The notes below the pieces were generated by a model. That model was not told where the DNA came from. It ran no database searches and saw nothing but the letters and a program-made list of their open reading frames with translations. DNA of 6,162 bases from an uncultured Rhodanobacteraceae bacterium (GTDB lineage: Bacteria; Pseudomonadota; Gammaproteobacteria; Xanthomonadales; Ahniellaceae), in contig CALMWD010000501.1 in assembly GCA_937873105.1 (NCBI GenBank), positions 1 to 6,162 on the forward strand, given 5' to 3'. This document shows positions 4,495 to 6,162 of this stretch, piece after piece. The position numbers and the translations under genes were made by a program. Numbering within the stretch: the first letter of the stretch is position 1; every line of letters begins with the position of its first letter.

Positions 4495-6162
4495 ATGAGC
4501 ATGACGATTTTCCGCGGTGCGCTCGCGACCGCCATCACTGTCGCTTTGGGCGCGGCGCCGGCCGCACGGGCTGCGACCGAGGCCGCGAAGGACGACGGGG
4601 AAGAGGCCGCACACCGCACCGAACAGGTGGTGGTCACGGCCAAGGGCACCGCGGCGGACACGGCGGACGCGCTGGCCATCGAGATCGTGCAGGTCGAGAC
4701 CGCGGTGGCGCGACCGACCGACTTCCAGGACCTGATCACGCGCGTGCCCGGCGTCGGCGCCACCGGCCAGAACGGCCTGTTCGAGACCTTCTCGATCCGC
4801 GGCAGCGGCGCAAACAACATCGCCATCCTGTTCGCCGGCATGCCGCTGACCGCGCAACGCCGCGCCGGCGTGCCGGTGTCCTTCGTCGAACCGGCCCTGC
4901 TCGGCGAGGTCTCGGTCACGCGCGGCCCGGCCGTGGTCCATTACGGCCCGGGCGCGCTCGGCGGCGCCGTGTCGATCGAACCGCGCTGGTTCGCGGCGCC
5001 GTATGCGAGCGCGAGTTACGCCAGCGGCGGCGACGATTACGTGCTGGCCGGCGGCTTCGGCGGCGACGCGTTCTCGCTCGGCGTCGCCCAACACGGCGCC
5101 AACGACACGCGCGCACCGGACGGCACCCCGCTGCACACGCGCTTCGATCGCGTCAGCGCCGTCGCGCAGTACCGCATGCGCGTCGATGCGCTGGAGATCG
5201 ACGCCCTGCTGTCGCCGTCGCGCAGCGAGGACATCGGCAAGTCCAACAGCCGCTACCCGAACCGCGACACGATCTATCCGCACGACGAGCACCTGGTCGG
5301 GCGCCTGCGCCTGCGCCACGACAACGGCTTCGAGGCCAGCCTGCACGCCCACGACCAGGATCTGCGCACCTGGAACCGCCGCCCGGGCTTCGCCGATACC
5401 TTCGCCGACGTGCAGAGCCTCGATGTCGGCGCCACCGTGCAGCAGACCGTCGTGCACGGCGACTTCGAGCACAACCTCGGCCTCGACTACCTCGCCCGCC
5501 GCGGCGTCGACGCCTTCGATGCCAGCGGCAGCATCGACCAGCGCCGCTACACGTTGCGCGATGCGCGCGAGGACGGCTGGTCGCTGTTCGCGATCAGCGA
5601 CTGGTCGGTCGCGCCCGCGCTGGTGCTCGAACTCGGCGCCCGCCATTCGACGATCGCCCAGTCGCAGGACGGCGCGAACCCGGATGACCGCGCCACCGGC
5701 TTCAGCGCCGGCGCGGTGTGGACGCCGGATCCGGCGCATCGCTTCAGCCTGAGCCTGGCCAGCGGCTATCGCTTCGCGACCCTGGAGGAACGCTTCTATA
5801 CCGGCGTCACGCCCCAGGGCGAAGTCGTCGGCAATCCCGAACTCGAGGCCGAGCGCTCGCTCGGACTCGACCTCGGCCATGCCTGGAACGGCGCGCATTG
5901 GCACAGCGAAGTGCACTTGTGGCGCACCGAAGTCGACGACCTGATCCAGCTCAACCTGGTCGCGCCCGGCGTCAACGGCTTCGAGAACGTCAGCGAGGCG
6001 CGGCTGTGGGGGGCCGAGGCCCTGGTCGGCTGGACGCCGAGCGACGCCCTCGCCCTGCGCGGCAGCGTGGCGGCCGTGCGCAGCCGCGACGCGCGCAGCG
6101 GGGCCCCGGTGTTCGGCACGCCGCCGCGGCCGGCCGAGTGCGCGGCGAAGTCCGGCTGGGGG
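4495..6162 (+). CDS. TonB-dependent outer-membrane receptor (partial, C-terminus off the window)
   Basis: The frame runs open from the ATG at 4495 to the edge, giving 556 residues. Residues 1-27 look like a Sec signal peptide, with a hydrophobic core TAITVALGAAPA and probable cleavage after ARA (24-26). A TonB-box-like EQVVVTAK follows (43-50). The plug domain (about 70-165) has DFQDLITRVPGVGATG (76-91), FSIRGSG (99-105), GEVSVTRGPAVVHYGPGALG (137-156) and GAVSIEP (157-163). The barrel starts near 170 and includes SGYRFATLEERFYTG (423-437) and VGNPELEAERS (445-455), both typical of this superfamily. Such receptors import siderophores, heme, cobalamin or other ligands using TonB-ExbBD energy; the ligand here cannot be told. 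Some 100-150 residues are probably missing. A second ATG at 4501 is an equally good start, and no strong Shine-Dalgarno is present. A 5-codon frame, MSPTP (4481-4498), overlaps the start in ATGA. Confidence 0.93.
   Translation, partial: MSMTIFRGALATAITVALGAAPAARAATEAAKDDGEEAAHRTEQVVVTAKGTAADTADALAIEIVQVETAVARPTDFQDLITRVPGVGATGQNGLFETFSIRGSGANNIAILFAGMPLTAQRRAGVPVSFVEPALLGEVSVTRGPAVVHYGPGALGGAVSIEPRWFAAPYASASYASGGDDYVLAGGFGGDAFSLGVAQHGANDTRAPDGTPLHTRFDRVSAVAQYRMRVDALEIDALLSPSRSEDIGKSNSRYPNRDTIYPHDEHLVGRLRLRHDNGFEASLHAHDQDLRTWNRRPGFADTFADVQSLDVGATVQQTVVHGDFEHNLGLDYLARRGVDAFDASGSIDQRRYTLRDAREDGWSLFAISDWSVAPALVLELGARHSTIAQSQDGANPDDRATGFSAGAVWTPDPAHRFSLSLASGYRFATLEERFYTGVTPQGEVVGNPELEAERSLGLDLGHAWNGAHWHSEVHLWRTEVDDLIQLNLVAPGVNGFENVSEARLWGAEALVGWTPSDALALRGSVAAVRSRDARSGAPVFGTPPRPAECAAKSGWG

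Noticed and set aside
2995..5916. A 973-codon open frame on the minus strand
   Set aside because: It lies antisense to purD and the receptor gene, both with unmistakable homology. Its product is low-complexity, rich in Arg, Ala, Gly, Val and His. Long antisense frames are expected where third codon positions are nearly all G or C.
1..6162. Mobile element, CRISPR, tRNA/rRNA, toxin-antitoxin or defence genes
   Set aside because: No transposase or integrase, regularly spaced repeat, tRNA-like fold or suitable small gene pair was found. The window is fully explained by core genes with consistent codon use.

Overview
The window is ordinary chromosomal DNA from a high-GC bacterium. Most likely this is a gammaproteobacterium of the Xanthomonadales/Lysobacterales type. 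The reasons are a GC content of roughly two thirds by eye, strong G/C preference at third codon positions, a fis gene (a family largely confined to gamma- and betaproteobacteria), the order fis-purH-purD (as I recall, also found in Pseudomonas), a HemJ-type protoporphyrinogen oxidase, and a TonB-dependent receptor. The genus cannot be fixed from the sequence alone.

Layout. Positions 1-925 carry two minus-strand genes read leftward: a DUF4126 integral membrane protein (925 to 320) and hemJ (from 320 off the left edge). Their stop and start codons overlap in TGATG. A divergent intergenic region (926-1107) holds a -10-like box close against the DUF4126 start, a plausible fis promoter (TTGCGT-16-TAGACT), two small inverted repeats and an A-rich fis leader. 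On the plus strand follow fis (1108-1386), purH (1449-3023) and purD (3103-4383). After a 111-bp gap comes the 5' part of a TonB-dependent outer-membrane receptor gene (4495 to the right edge).

Functions. PurD makes glycinamide ribonucleotide, the second step of de novo purine synthesis. PurH carries out the last two steps, to IMP. Fis is a nucleoid-associated regulator tied to growth rate, so it fits functionally beside nucleotide-synthesis genes. HemJ converts protoporphyrinogen IX to protoporphyrin IX in heme synthesis, and the DUF4126 protein is translationally linked to it. The receptor probably imports an iron complex, heme, cobalamin or another scarce ligand; the substrate cannot be read from what is visible.

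I see no mobile element, tRNA or rRNA, CRISPR array or defence system, and no convincing undescribed system. The points worth a second look are small: the DUF4126-hemJ coupling, a possible leaderless start for DUF4126, TA(T/G)ACT -10-like boxes in four of the five gene-start regions, inverted repeats around the fis promoter, and mutually exclusive hairpins between purH and purD.
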